A stretch of DNA of 13,442 bases. Source: Holosporales bacterium (GTDB taxonomy: Bacteria; Pseudomonadota; Alphaproteobacteria; RUG11792). The DNA lies in the NCBI GenBank assembly GCA_031279295.1, contig JAITIT010000075.1, positions 1 through 13,442 on the forward strand, given 5' to 3'. This document shows, piece after piece, positions 1 through 8,133 of the stretch (the stretch's first letter is position 1; each line of letters opens with the position of its first letter). The notes under the pieces were generated by a model, which made no database searches, was not told the origin of the DNA, and was given only the letters and a program-made list of their open reading frames with translations. The position numbers were made by a program, and so were the translations under genes.

Positions 1-187
1 CTCTCATATCCGAGTCCTATGCTCCACCAACTGTACGGCTACCGATGATTCATAGGGTTCTGACTATAGCCATATCACGTGCCACCACTTTTAATTGTGG
101 TTGGTGGAAAATATATGAGTTTTAGCGAAGCCGATGATTGATGTACAATGGTGTAACATGTGCCATTTATACTTTGTTAGTGTTATC
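1..187. other. Leader region upstream of tolQ, no convincing gene
   Basis: No coding region is supported here. One frame is open from the window edge to a TAG at 123-125, but the peptide matches no family I recognise and could at most be the tail of an upstream gene. An imperfect hairpin can form from CCACCA (82-87) with TGGTGG (102-107), or alternatively ACCAC (84-88) with GTGGT (97-101) around an AT-rich loop. There is no T-run after it on either strand, so it is not a clear terminator. I see no strong -35/-10 pair for the tol operon. Confidence 0.4.
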
Positions 188-958
188 ATGGAAAGTTCTC
201 AGTTACCCGGAATTACCTCTGATGTGATTGGCGGCGTAGCGAATCCAGATGTAGCGGCCAGTGTTGCTTCGACGCCAGTAATTCAGGAATCATCGGTCTT
301 CTCGATGTTCTGGAATGCTGGACTCATCATCAAGTGCGTAGTCATATTGTTAATCGTGTCGTCTGTTTGGTCTTGGACTATCATCATAGGAAAGCATATG
401 AAGATGAAGAAGCTGGCGGCTGACGCTGATTACTTCGAAGACAACTTCTGGTCTGGCACACCATTGGAGTCTATGTACCAAGAGCTCAAGGACGCCGTAT
501 TTGATCCAATGTCGAATATTTTCTGCGCTGCTATGGCAGAGTGGAAAAGCTTCGCTGGCAAGAACGCAAAGGACTTTGAGAACGTCAGGACCATGGAACG
601 GAGAGTTGATAGAGCGATGCAAATAGCCATTCGGAAGGAAGTGGATGAACTTGAGAAGCACATGGGCTTCCTATCATCCCTCGGTACGAACGGAGTTATC
701 ATGGGGCTATTCGGCACAGTGCTTGGAATCCTGAATGGCCTTAAGGCTATAGCAGTTCAGCAAAGCGCAACACTCGCAACTGTTGCTCCTGTCATATCGG
801 AGGCGCTATTCACTACGGCAATAGGCATAGTAGCTGCCATTCCCGCCGCCGTGGCTTATAATAAACTCATGAACGACATCAACAGGTATGTCAACAGACT
901 GGAGACCTTCGCCGAGGAGTTTAATTCAGTGATATCGAGGCAGTACGATGAACAGTAG
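188..958 (+). CDS. tolQ: Tol-Pal system proton channel subunit TolQ
   Basis: Inner-membrane subunit of the TolQ-TolR motor, which uses the proton motive force to energise TolA and keep the outer membrane attached during division. With the start at 188 it is 256 residues, against about 230 in E. coli. Similarity to E. coli TolQ begins near residue 36 and runs through a first membrane segment (about 44-66, rich in V/I and ending SVWSWTIII), the FEDNFWSG stretch, and two further membrane segments. GLFGTV and EALFTTAIGIVAAIPA keep the two channel threonines (T177 and T210 in this numbering). An in-frame ATG at 134 would add 18 Cys-rich residues unlike the family; I prefer 188, although neither start has a clear Shine-Dalgarno sequence. 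The proline usually three residues before GLFGTV is Val here (codon 695-697). First gene of the tol-trmD-rplS operon; its end overlaps tolR by 11 nt. Confidence 0.93.
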   Translation: MESSQLPGITSDVIGGVANPDVAASVASTPVIQESSVFSMFWNAGLIIKCVVILLIVSSVWSWTIIIGKHMKMKKLAADADYFEDNFWSGTPLESMYQELKDAVFDPMSNIFCAAMAEWKSFAGKNAKDFENVRTMERRVDRAMQIAIRKEVDELEKHMGFLSSLGTNGVIMGLFGTVLGILNGLKAIAVQQSATLATVAPVISEALFTTAIGIVAAIPAAVAYNKLMNDINRYVNRLETFAEEFNSVISRQYDEQ

Positions 959-1496
959 ACGCCGCAGGGTAGAACACCACAACACCTACATCAACATAGC
1001 TCCACTCGTCGAGGTCATGCTGGTGCTGATCATAATTTTCATGATTACGGCACCGATGCTGAACGTTGGGATTCGAGTCGATCTGCCGAAAACTAAGGCA
1101 GCTACACTCGATGATTCGCAGTCCAAACCTGTCATTGTGTCTGTTGATAAGAGCTCAAACATTTACGTTGATGACACAAGCACAACAGTTGAAGGACTGA
1201 AACACGAACTTCCTGCCATGCTCCGGGAACGGAAGAGTAACATAGTATACGTGAGGGGAGATAAGGATCTGCCGTACGGAGAGATCATGAGAATCATGGG
1301 AGCCATCTCATCACTTGGAGTGTGCAAGGTATCACTAGTAGCAGAAGCTGCAACAATGAACGATGACAAAACCGAAAAGCGTGCAGAACACACCTCACCA
1401 AGTTCTCCTGTTACCACATCACCGCAATCTCAGCAACCGAGACAGCCGCGCAAAGCTATCAAGCGTAGCGCCAAGAAGGATACGAAGAGGGGATAA
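948..1496 (+). CDS. tolR: Tol-Pal system protein TolR (ExbD/TolR family)
   Basis: Partner of TolQ: a single membrane helix carries the proton-binding site and a periplasmic domain follows. The 182 residues show a basic N-terminus (RRRR at 4-7), the signature YINIAPLVEVMLVL and a hydrophobic helix to about residue 38, then VDLPK and a periplasmic domain ending near residue 135 (DLPYGEIMRIMGAI, SLGVCKVSLVAEA). Two features are odd. The aspartate that is essential in the helix (D23 in E. coli, PLLDV) is Glu22 here (GAG at 1011-1013). A 45-residue Ser/Pro/Gln-rich tail ending in Lys/Arg (about 136-182) is added to the usual length of about 140. The start has GAGG at 937-940, 7 nt upstream, and lies inside the end of tolQ. 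The stop TAA shares its last A with the tolA ATG. Confidence 0.93.
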   Translation: MNSRRRRVEHHNTYINIAPLVEVMLVLIIIFMITAPMLNVGIRVDLPKTKAATLDDSQSKPVIVSVDKSSNIYVDDTSTTVEGLKHELPAMLRERKSNIVYVRGDKDLPYGEIMRIMGAISSLGVCKVSLVAEAATMNDDKTEKRAEHTSPSSPVTTSPQSQQPRQPRKAIKRSAKKDTKRG

Positions 1497-2407
1497 TGCG
1501 CAACGCCCCGCTCATAATATCACTGCTGATTCATGGGCTTATCATAGCACTGGCATATGTTAACTTCGGTGATATGCTCTCCACGAAGATAAAAGATTCT
1601 GGACACGCTGTCTTCGACTTCGTAGAGATTGGATCCAAGAGCAAGGCTCCCGTTCTCTCAAGTACCAACAGCAGGGTTAGCAAGACGCGCTCCCAATCCT
1701 CAGAGAAAGATGAGACATTCGTCAACAATATGGAAGATGCGCCAAAGGCACAGGAACAGACAAAGCAGGAGGGTAAGAAGGACAATACACCTCCAGATAA
1801 AGATCAGAGGGACGACAAAGCCGTAGCCCTCGACAAACCCAAGAAGCCCCAGCAGAAACCGAAGCTGGAAGCTGAGCAGAAACCCAGCAAGAAGCCAGAT
1901 AAGAAGACTGGCAAGAGTAAGTCATCTAAGGCAAACGATAAGGCAGTTGTTAATCTACAGCCTAAGAAGAAACTCAGGAACCACGACCAGAAGGCTGCTA
2001 AGAAGTCTCTGGATAGCCTGCTAGAAGGAGCAATGGCAGATGACGCTCATGAGAACGCCGGTCTCAATGCTGAGGAAGTTGGAGAAGCACTGACAGCTAC
2101 ACAGATCGACTTAATTCGCCAGACGATTCGAAAATGCTGGCACTTCCCAGCAGGACTGAAGAACGCGGAGGATCTGGTTGTCGACGTTGAGATGGAGCTA
2201 GCCCCCGATGGCAAGATAACAAAAGCTGTCGTCGTCGACAAAAAAAGAATGGACAGGGATCCTGATTTTAAGATCGCAGCCGAGAGTGCTGTGAGAGCTG
2301 TGATGGATGACAAGTGCAATAATCTCACCCTTCCGAAGGAGAAGTACGATGAGTGGAAGAACATAACGCTGAGCTTCAATCCTAAAGATATGCTCATGGC
2401 CTGGTAG
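1496..2407 (+). CDS. tolA: TolA-like envelope-spanning protein (TonB/TolA C-terminal domain)
   Basis: Probable TolA, the protein that links the TolQR motor to the Pal/TolB side of the envelope. The layout of the 303 residues fits: one N-terminal membrane helix (about 5-24) keeping the Ser-x3-His pattern (S9, H13) used by TolA and TonB to contact the motor; a long Lys/Gln/Asp/Pro-rich, probably extended middle (about 50-170); and a C-terminal globular domain (about 195-303) with two cysteines (C214 in RKCWHFP and C274 in DDKCNNL) placed like the disulfide pair of TolA domain III. GAGGGG lies just upstream of the ATG, which overlaps the tolR stop by one base. Sequence similarity to E. coli TolA is weak outside the layout, so part of the call rests on gene order. 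tolB and pal are not in the window. Confidence 0.82.
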   Translation: MRNAPLIISLLIHGLIIALAYVNFGDMLSTKIKDSGHAVFDFVEIGSKSKAPVLSSTNSRVSKTRSQSSEKDETFVNNMEDAPKAQEQTKQEGKKDNTPPDKDQRDDKAVALDKPKKPQQKPKLEAEQKPSKKPDKKTGKSKSSKANDKAVVNLQPKKKLRNHDQKAAKKSLDSLLEGAMADDAHENAGLNAEEVGEALTATQIDLIRQTIRKCWHFPAGLKNAEDLVVDVEMELAPDGKITKAVVVDKKRMDRDPDFKIAAESAVRAVMDDKCNNLTLPKEKYDEWKNITLSFNPKDMLMAW

Positions 2408-2410
2408 CAA

Positions 2411-3160
2411 ATGCTTGTTACAGTAGTCACGATTTTCCCAGAAATGTTTCCTGGACCACTATCACACAGCCTCTGCGGCAAGAGCCTTGGGAAACTGTGG
2501 CATTTGAGGACCGTCAATATCAGGGACTTTGCGGAAGACAAACACCATACGGTTGATGATTCCCCGTATGGAGGTGGAGCTGGTATGGTCATGAAGCCAG
2601 ACGTCGTGCACCGTGCACTGACCGATGCGCTGTCGCAGTACGATGGCACTCCCAAGATTTTGTTCATGACTCCCAGCGGGAGTGTATTCGCGAATAAGGT
2701 AGCACTGGAGATAATGGAGAGACCACACAATGGAATGATCATCCTGTGTGGACGTTACGAAGGGATAGACCAGAGGGTTATCGATCATTGGAAAGAAGCC
2801 CACGGTATGCTGGAGATCAGCATAGGAGATTACGTATTGTTCGGCGGTGAGATCCCAGCTATGGTTGTGATGGATTCGTGCCTGCGCTTCATGGATGGCA
2901 TCATGCATAATAACGAGTCCACGAGGAACGAAAGTTTCGCGATTGATCTACTCGAGCATCCGCAGTATACTAAACCAGCAGTTTGGAATGGTATTGAGGT
3001 ACCATCTGTCCTGTTATCTGGGAACCACAAGGCAATCGATGAGTGGCAGCTGGAGCAGGCAAAATGCGTGACACGTAGCGTTCGGCCAGATTTGTGGCTG
3101 AAGTATAGTGAGGAACGTATAGATGGTATCGATATGAAAGGGTTAGGCCGGCGCACATGA
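2411..3160 (+). CDS. trmD: tRNA (guanine-N1)-methyltransferase TrmD
   Basis: Transfers methyl from S-adenosylmethionine to N1 of G37 in tRNAs with G36, which prevents +1 frameshifting; acts as a dimer with a trefoil-knot SAM site. Family landmarks are clear in 249 residues: TIFPEMF at the N-terminus, DDSPYGGGAGMVMKPD (49-64), MTPSG (86-90), CGRYEGID (113-120), SIGDYVLFGGE (137-147) and the C-terminal part with LLEHPQYTKP and VLLSGNH (200-206). The residue matching catalytic Asp169 of E. coli is Glu174 in NESFAIDLLE. In many bacteria trmD follows rpsP-rimM; here it follows tolA by 3 nt instead. The stop overlaps the rplS start as ATGA. Confidence 0.97.
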   Translation: MLVTVVTIFPEMFPGPLSHSLCGKSLGKLWHLRTVNIRDFAEDKHHTVDDSPYGGGAGMVMKPDVVHRALTDALSQYDGTPKILFMTPSGSVFANKVALEIMERPHNGMIILCGRYEGIDQRVIDHWKEAHGMLEISIGDYVLFGGEIPAMVVMDSCLRFMDGIMHNNESTRNESFAIDLLEHPQYTKPAVWNGIEVPSVLLSGNHKAIDEWQLEQAKCVTRSVRPDLWLKYSEERIDGIDMKGLGRRT

Positions 3161-3525
3161 ATTTGATAGAGCGAATTGATAGAGAGAATATTGATCGATT
3201 GACAGCTGATCGGCCAATCAAGAAGTTTAGACCTGGTGACTCAGTGAAGGTCATGGTGAAGGTTAGAGATGGTGCAAAAGAGAGGATACAGTCATTTGAA
3301 GGAGTCGTAATTGCAAGGCAGAACCGCGGCATGGGCTCATCGTTCAAGGTTAGGAAAATCACAAATGGTGAGGGTGTTGAGAGGCTATTCCATATGTACT
3401 CACCGAACATTAACGTCGAAGTTACGAGACATGGACGGGTACGTAGGGCGAAGCTCTACTACCTAAGAGGAAGGACTGGCAAGAGCGCCAGAATCGCCGA
3501 GCGGAAGCGCCTCACAGAAGAGTAA
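3157..3525 (+). CDS. rplS: 50S ribosomal protein L19
   Basis: Structural protein of the large ribosomal subunit, located at the 30S-50S interface. The 122 residues match the family over the whole length: FRPGDSVKVMVKVRDGAKER, IQSFEGVVIARQNRGMGSSF, the core VRKITNGEGVERLFHMYSP, and the basic end VRRAKLYYLRGRTGKSARI. The start ATG overlaps the trmD stop (ATGA), as is usual for trmD-rplS pairs. It is the last gene of the operon. Its last 14 nt, stop included, overlap the end of the convergent DUF167 gene, so there is no room for a conventional terminator between the two. Confidence 0.98.
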   Translation: MNLIERIDRENIDRLTADRPIKKFRPGDSVKVMVKVRDGAKERIQSFEGVVIARQNRGMGSSFKVRKITNGEGVERLFHMYSPNINVEVTRHGRVRRAKLYYLRGRTGKSARIAERKRLTEE

Positions 3526-3874
3526 GAGATACGATACTCGGAGGTACATCTTCCAGTTTGTAATTGCTTATGCGTATGCGCTTCTTCCTGGACTTCTCTC
3601 CACTTACTATCGAGACGTTTGATTTGGCAGTTTTGAATTGCTCGGCTATAAGTTTGATGAGGGCGATGTTGGCCTGGTTGTCTGTTGGCTTCGCATGAAC
3701 AGAGATTTTGAATATGACATTGTGGATTCTTTGATGCTGCTGTGGCTCCGCTAGGAGCGGCATCTGTTTGTTTTCGATGACAGGCTCTTGTATAGCTTCT
3801 CGTTTCGCACCAGGAGTAAGGTGAACATAGAACTCTATGCCGTTGCCATCACTAGTAAACGCTGTCCTTATCAC
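3512..3874 (-). CDS. DUF167 / YggU family protein
   Basis: Small protein of the YggU (DUF167) family; the molecular function of the family is not established. The 120 residues carry its pattern: a first strand with FYVHLTPGAKREAI (about 15-28), then ISVHAKPTDNQANIALIKLI, and the ending SIVSGEKSRKKRIRI. Between the first two blocks is an insertion of about 25 residues rich in Gln and Pro, longer than I expect for the family. The start is GTG, sharing GTGA with the cckA stop, so translation is probably coupled to cckA; an internal ATG would lose the first conserved strand. The 3' end overlaps rplS on the other strand by 14 nt. Confidence 0.85.
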   Translation of the reverse strand: MIRTAFTSDGNGIEFYVHLTPGAKREAIQEPVIENKQMPLLAEPQQHQRIHNVIFKISVHAKPTDNQANIALIKLIAEQFKTAKSNVSIVSGEKSRKKRIRISNYKLEDVPPSIVSLTLL

Positions 3875-6330
3875 TTGCTAAGCACCTCCTTGACCTTACC
3901 AGCAAGCCCCTGCAATGTGAACGGTTTCTGGAGGAAGTGGATCATTGGATTCTTCCCAACATCCTTCCGGAATGTATCCTCTGAGTACCCTGAGATAAAG
4001 ATCGTCTTTACGTTCTTCCCCATATCCTTGATGGCTCTACACAGGGTCGGACCGTCCATCTTCGGCATCACCACGTCAGTTACCAGAAGATCAAAATCGC
4101 TGGATTGTGCAATCTTGATAGCCTCGTCTCCGCTCGACGCTTCTAAAACTTTGTACCCCTTCTCACGCAAGGTCCTCGCGGAGAACATCCTTACAGAGTC
4201 CTCATCTTCAACTATCAGGACAGTCTCGGACCCACTCAAATCCCTTGGGATAATAGACGCGCTTCCAGTATGGATTTGCTCATCGCCCATATACCTTGGG
4301 ATGTATATCTTGAAATTTGCTCCTTTTCCTACTTCACTCTCTACGGCTATAAACCCGCCTGTTTGGTTGATTATCCCGTAGACGGTGGATAACCCAAGGC
4401 CAGTTCCTGCTCCGAGCTTCTTTTGTGAATCGCCTCCACTCCTCGAGAAGAATGGCTCAAAGATATCCTCCACCATCTCTGTGGCAATTCCACAACCAGT
4501 ATCGATGACTTCGATCAATACGTAATCTCCAGGTGATGCAGTATCATAGACACACTTGAAGTTCTTATCAGCGAAATGGTTCCTCGTCTGGATCGTGAGC
4601 TTACCACTGTTCTTCATCGCATCCCTGGCGTTCACAACAAGGTTGATTATCACGTGCTCGAACTGGATGTTATCTAACTTCACGTTCCAGAGATCCCTAC
4701 CATGGATAACCTGAAACTCCATGCTCGGCCCCAGTAATCTCTTCAGCAGCGATGACAGGTCAATCAGGAGTTCAGTTATAGACACGACCCTTGGCTTCAG
4801 CGTCTGTTGTTTGGAAAACGCCAACAGTTGTCTTACTAAATTCGCTGCCCTGGTGGCATTCTGTTTGATTTGGATTACATCGCTGTACGATGGATCCTTC
4901 GAGGTATACCTCTGTAGCAGTAGATCGCAGAATCCAATCATTGCAGTTAGCAGGTTGTTGAAATCATGAGCGACACCGCCCGCAAGTTGGCCTATGGCCT
5001 GCATCTTCTGGGATTGCACGAGCCGTTGCTCCAGCGCCTTCTGACCAGAGATATCGATGAACTGAATTAGAAGAAGCTTTGGTTTATCAATAACTGGGGG
5101 AATAGGATCGATCTGGCTGACGTAGCCCATTGCAGTGATATTATTGCCACCCTGTAGCTTAACCTCTATTGATGAAAACCTCTCAGGAGACTGAGAGGCC
5201 TTCCGGATATAGTCCGCTAAGCTATCCTCAGAGTCTCCGCTACTCGCGAACCCTGCGATGCTGGAGCCGTGTCCGATTACCTTACTCTTATCGATGGTAA
5301 CCTTGTCCTGTATCATCGTTGCAAAGGCAGGGTTCATCGCTTGAATTTCACACTCGGAATTTACTACGACAGATGGTACGTTTGTGCTGACGAAGATACT
5401 CTGCAAGAGGAAGCCCTCGGCGTCCTGAGTATTTCTGGGTTCCTGTGCTATGACCTTGTAGATAATCCATGGCTTGTATCCAGAGAGCGCTACGGCCCTC
5501 TCCGCCACGGCAGTAAACCTCTTTGAGAATCTGGGTTTAACTGTGACGTAAGCCCTATTTGTTAGCTCTGACACATCGTCAATCCCATCTATAAAATCAC
5601 CGATCGTAGTGTCCATGATTCTGTCCTTAGTGGAGTTGATCATGTTTGCAAAGGTGGTATTAGCTCCGATGATCTTCCCGGAGTTTCCAAGGTAGAATAT
5701 TCCAAATGGCAATCTATCGATGAAGTCCTCGAGTCGCTCACAGCGGTGAGCAGTGCGTTCGCCGTCGTCCATGTACTTGGAGATATCGCTCATAGTGACA
5801 ACGGACACACTTTCGTCGACGAGAGACTCCTCGGCCTCGACGATATCATTCATTGCAACCCACCGCTTAAATTGATTTTGGAGACCAGAGCCGGATCCGG
5901 AAAGCAATGCACTTGTCGGTCTCCTTGCCTCAAAGAGTCTGCAAAAATTCTTGAACTCAACGGACGCAGTAACACTGCCAAGGACATCTTGTAGGAACTC
6001 CTTTTTAGTCGTGTACATGTTTGGGTGCGTCGTGTAAATGACATTCCATGCCTCATTGAACGCGATAATCCGGTGCGTCTTAGCGAGCGATCTCGATACG
6101 ATCCTCACTACGTCTAAATAGTACTCCGCTGCATTTAGCTCCCTACGCATCTTGCGGTACATCATTACTGACCCCAGTAGGAGAGCAATGATGACTGTTA
6201 TGAGCAGGATGTAAAATTTATATGGCTCGCAGCTGGAACCAAGCTCAGAGATAGTCTGTGAAAATGAGTCGATAACCTTCCACACATTACCCCGCGATCT
6301 TGAAGGATCAGCATCTGCTACACCATACAC
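3871..6330 (-). CDS. cckA: Hybrid sensor histidine kinase CckA
   Basis: Hybrid kinase/phosphatase at the head of the CckA-ChpT-CtrA phosphorelay, which in alphaproteobacteria controls cell-cycle and developmental genes; in Anaplasmataceae it is one of few two-component systems kept. Domains in the 819 residues: a membrane helix (about 38-57) after a short N-terminal part; a PAS-like region (about 203-250); a second PAS-like region (about 311-345); HisKA with the H-box AGGVAHDFNNLL (His455); an HATPase with N-box NLVVNARDAM (N567), DTGCG (610-614) and GAGTGLGLS (640-648); and a receiver domain with acidic pair E708/D709, phospho-acceptor Asp752 in TDVVMPKMDG, Ser780 and Lys802. All catalytic residues are present. 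The start is GTG at 6330, with an in-frame TAG two codons upstream; a GTG at codon 16 is an alternative. It follows the beta-lactamase-like gene by 98 nt and overlaps the DUF167 gene by GTGA. Confidence 0.93.
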   Translation of the reverse strand: MYGVADADPSRSRGNVWKVIDSFSQTISELGSSCEPYKFYILLITVIIALLLGSVMMYRKMRRELNAAEYYLDVVRIVSRSLAKTHRIIAFNEAWNVIYTTHPNMYTTKKEFLQDVLGSVTASVEFKNFCRLFEARRPTSALLSGSGSGLQNQFKRWVAMNDIVEAEESLVDESVSVVTMSDISKYMDDGERTAHRCERLEDFIDRLPFGIFYLGNSGKIIGANTTFANMINSTKDRIMDTTIGDFIDGIDDVSELTNRAYVTVKPRFSKRFTAVAERAVALSGYKPWIIYKVIAQEPRNTQDAEGFLLQSIFVSTNVPSVVVNSECEIQAMNPAFATMIQDKVTIDKSKVIGHGSSIAGFASSGDSEDSLADYIRKASQSPERFSSIEVKLQGGNNITAMGYVSQIDPIPPVIDKPKLLLIQFIDISGQKALEQRLVQSQKMQAIGQLAGGVAHDFNNLLTAMIGFCDLLLQRYTSKDPSYSDVIQIKQNATRAANLVRQLLAFSKQQTLKPRVVSITELLIDLSSLLKRLLGPSMEFQVIHGRDLWNVKLDNIQFEHVIINLVVNARDAMKNSGKLTIQTRNHFADKNFKCVYDTASPGDYVLIEVIDTGCGIATEMVEDIFEPFFSRSGGDSQKKLGAGTGLGLSTVYGIINQTGGFIAVESEVGKGANFKIYIPRYMGDEQIHTGSASIIPRDLSGSETVLIVEDEDSVRMFSARTLREKGYKVLEASSGDEAIKIAQSSDFDLLVTDVVMPKMDGPTLCRAIKDMGKNVKTIFISGYSEDTFRKDVGKNPMIHFLQKPFTLQGLAGKVKEVLSK

Positions 6331-6428
6331 ATTCTATAGTCAATCACGGTCGTTTCATATACAAATCGGGGAGGCGACCTTGGGAAGGTGGATACATTGC
6401 ATGCTAGTTGGCTTGGTGAATGGTTTCA

Positions 6429-8120
6429 TCATTTCTTCTTGAAGACCGTATCGTTCTCGGCGATGGCTGAGACATACAGCGACGTGATATTGCCATACTC
6501 ATCCTCGATGAAGGTCGCGGTCTCATCCGCATCGAATGCACAGAACATCATATCCTTGCATGGAAACTCAAATGTGTTTTCATTCAGATGGCGTAGGTGA
6601 ATCTTCCTGATTCCGTTGGTGAGGTACAGCTTCCCATGCTCTGCAGTAACAACCAGGTCCCCGTATAGCTCTGACGAGTACGTACCAACGTAATCACTCA
6701 GCTCCCTCATTGGAGCTATATGCCCTTCTGCAAGACTAGCGTGGTATGAAGCTTGCTGCACCTTGTAGTAGCTCTCTCTCTCGATGTCCTTTTGCACCCA
6801 ATCGATCTTCGAGAAACCGAAACACATATCTAGATACTGGTGAACCATGTACTCCGAGAACAAGGTAACTGAGACTCCACCGAGGTTACACACTACTCCC
6901 ACGGCAATATCCTCGGTTGGCACCACAGCTAAGAATGAAGCGGCCCCATAGATACCTCCCATATGGAACAACATCTCGCGTCCATTCTTACCGTTATCGA
7001 AATACGTGCCCTTGAAGAAGCCAGCACAGTAGTACATGCCTTCCCTCTGGTAGCGTGATTTGACAAACGTGTAGTCGGTATCCTTCAGGTTCTTAACCTC
7101 AGCCATGTTAGAGGTCAAGATACGGAATGTTTTCTGCGAGACGATCTGAACACCTCTGTACGTACCTTCACCTGCCAGCATTTCCAACCACTTTGCAAAA
7201 TCCTGAGATGATAGACTAATACCAGATGTAGCAGGGAACTTGTGGAACATCCCAATCTCTGGGAGTGGAGTAACATCATTTCCGCTCTTAAAGTGCCCAG
7301 TGACAACGTCCTTAGACTGATGCGAGAACACACTGCTTACCAGATTGATGGTCGCCTGCCAAATGCCAAGCCTCTGCCTATCATGCTTGAACCTCAATAG
7401 CATATACTTGGCATACCCAAGCTTGCTCGACTCAGCTGATAGCCTTATAGCACTCGAGTAATCCATCCCCATCTTGTCGAAGATATATTCCTTAATCAGA
7501 TCCTCATACTTACGCCCCGTCGCTTTTTCGAGTACCAATCCGATGATTCCGAACACGATGTTCTGATACCCATACCTCTTTCTGAACTCCCCTGGTTTCT
7601 GCTTCATGAACCTCAAGGCCCGTATAATTTTGTCGGTATCATATCCAGCCTGTAGTAACGTATCAGCGGAAAAATGCTTCAGTCCAGAGCAGTGGGATAT
7701 CAGGTCTCGTATCGTAAATTCAGTGGAGAGCTGCTCGTTTGCGATAAAGAAATCTGGAATGTACTGCCTGACCTTATCATCAAGGGATATCACGCTAGCA
7801 TCTATGAGTGCTCCCACGAGTATGGCTGAAACATTTTTAGTAAGAGACGATACGGGAAATATAGTCGTTTTCGTTATCGGCTTCGGAAGATTGGATGCTG
7901 TCGTGGTTTTCCCAAATGCACCGACGTATATGATCTTGCCGTTTCTGGACACTACGAATACAGCTCCTGGGATTTTCAGTTTCGCTAGCCCATCCTCAAT
8001 AACAGCCTCCATAGCCATAGCCTTTTCTAGGAGTTCCTCATCTGTGAGCTTCGAGCAGCACTCGGTAATGCAGGTGGTGAATAACAACACTAGGGCACCC
8101 GCCCTAAAAATTTTTAACAT
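6429..8120 (-). CDS. Serine hydrolase, beta-lactamase / penicillin-binding-protein fold
   Basis: Class C beta-lactamase-related serine hydrolase; such proteins act as beta-lactamases, D,D-peptidases or esterases, and the substrate cannot be read from the sequence. The 563 residues begin with a hydrophobic export signal (about 5-17), followed by Cys residues at 17, 21 and 22 that could be a degenerate lipobox or disulfide partners. The catalytic triad motifs are intact: S92-L-T-K95 (SxxK), Y185-Q-N187 (YxN) and H386-M-G388 (HxG in place of KTG, as in AmpH/PBP4*-like enzymes). After about residue 470 a beta-rich C-terminal domain (YVGTYSSELYGDLVV) resembles the DUF3471-type domain found behind such hydrolases. 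The ATG at 8120 is preceded by GGAAGAG. A CtrA-type box ends 13 nt upstream of the start. It points the same way as cckA and may be co-transcribed with it. Confidence 0.88.
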   Translation of the reverse strand: MLKIFRAGALVLLFTTCITECCSKLTDEELLEKAMAMEAVIEDGLAKLKIPGAVFVVSRNGKIIYVGAFGKTTTASNLPKPITKTTIFPVSSLTKNVSAILVGALIDASVISLDDKVRQYIPDFFIANEQLSTEFTIRDLISHCSGLKHFSADTLLQAGYDTDKIIRALRFMKQKPGEFRKRYGYQNIVFGIIGLVLEKATGRKYEDLIKEYIFDKMGMDYSSAIRLSAESSKLGYAKYMLLRFKHDRQRLGIWQATINLVSSVFSHQSKDVVTGHFKSGNDVTPLPEIGMFHKFPATSGISLSSQDFAKWLEMLAGEGTYRGVQIVSQKTFRILTSNMAEVKNLKDTDYTFVKSRYQREGMYYCAGFFKGTYFDNGKNGREMLFHMGGIYGAASFLAVVPTEDIAVGVVCNLGGVSVTLFSEYMVHQYLDMCFGFSKIDWVQKDIERESYYKVQQASYHASLAEGHIAPMRELSDYVGTYSSELYGDLVVTAEHGKLYLTNGIRKIHLRHLNENTFEFPCKDMMFCAFDADETATFIEDEYGNITSLYVSAIAENDTVFKKK

Positions 8121-8133
8121 CTCTTCCGTGAAA

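Noticed and set aside
1..30. Possible tRNA 3' end (GAGTCC followed by a CCACCA)
   Set aside because: The bases that should form the T-stem do not pair, and the T-loop lacks the invariant TTC.
2047..2742. Minus-strand open frame of 231 codons over tolA/trmD
   Set aside because: It is Ser/Leu/Cys-rich and antisense to two clearly coding genes.
2930..2935. TrmD Glu174 in place of E. coli catalytic Asp169 as an oddity
   Set aside because: An acidic residue is kept, and I recall Glu here in other alphaproteobacterial TrmD proteins, so it does not merit a finding without an alignment.
3788..4381. Plus-strand open frame of 197 codons over the start of the DUF167 gene and the end of cckA
   Set aside because: It lies opposite the cckA receiver and ATPase-domain sequence, which is unmistakable on the minus strand; it is a shadow.
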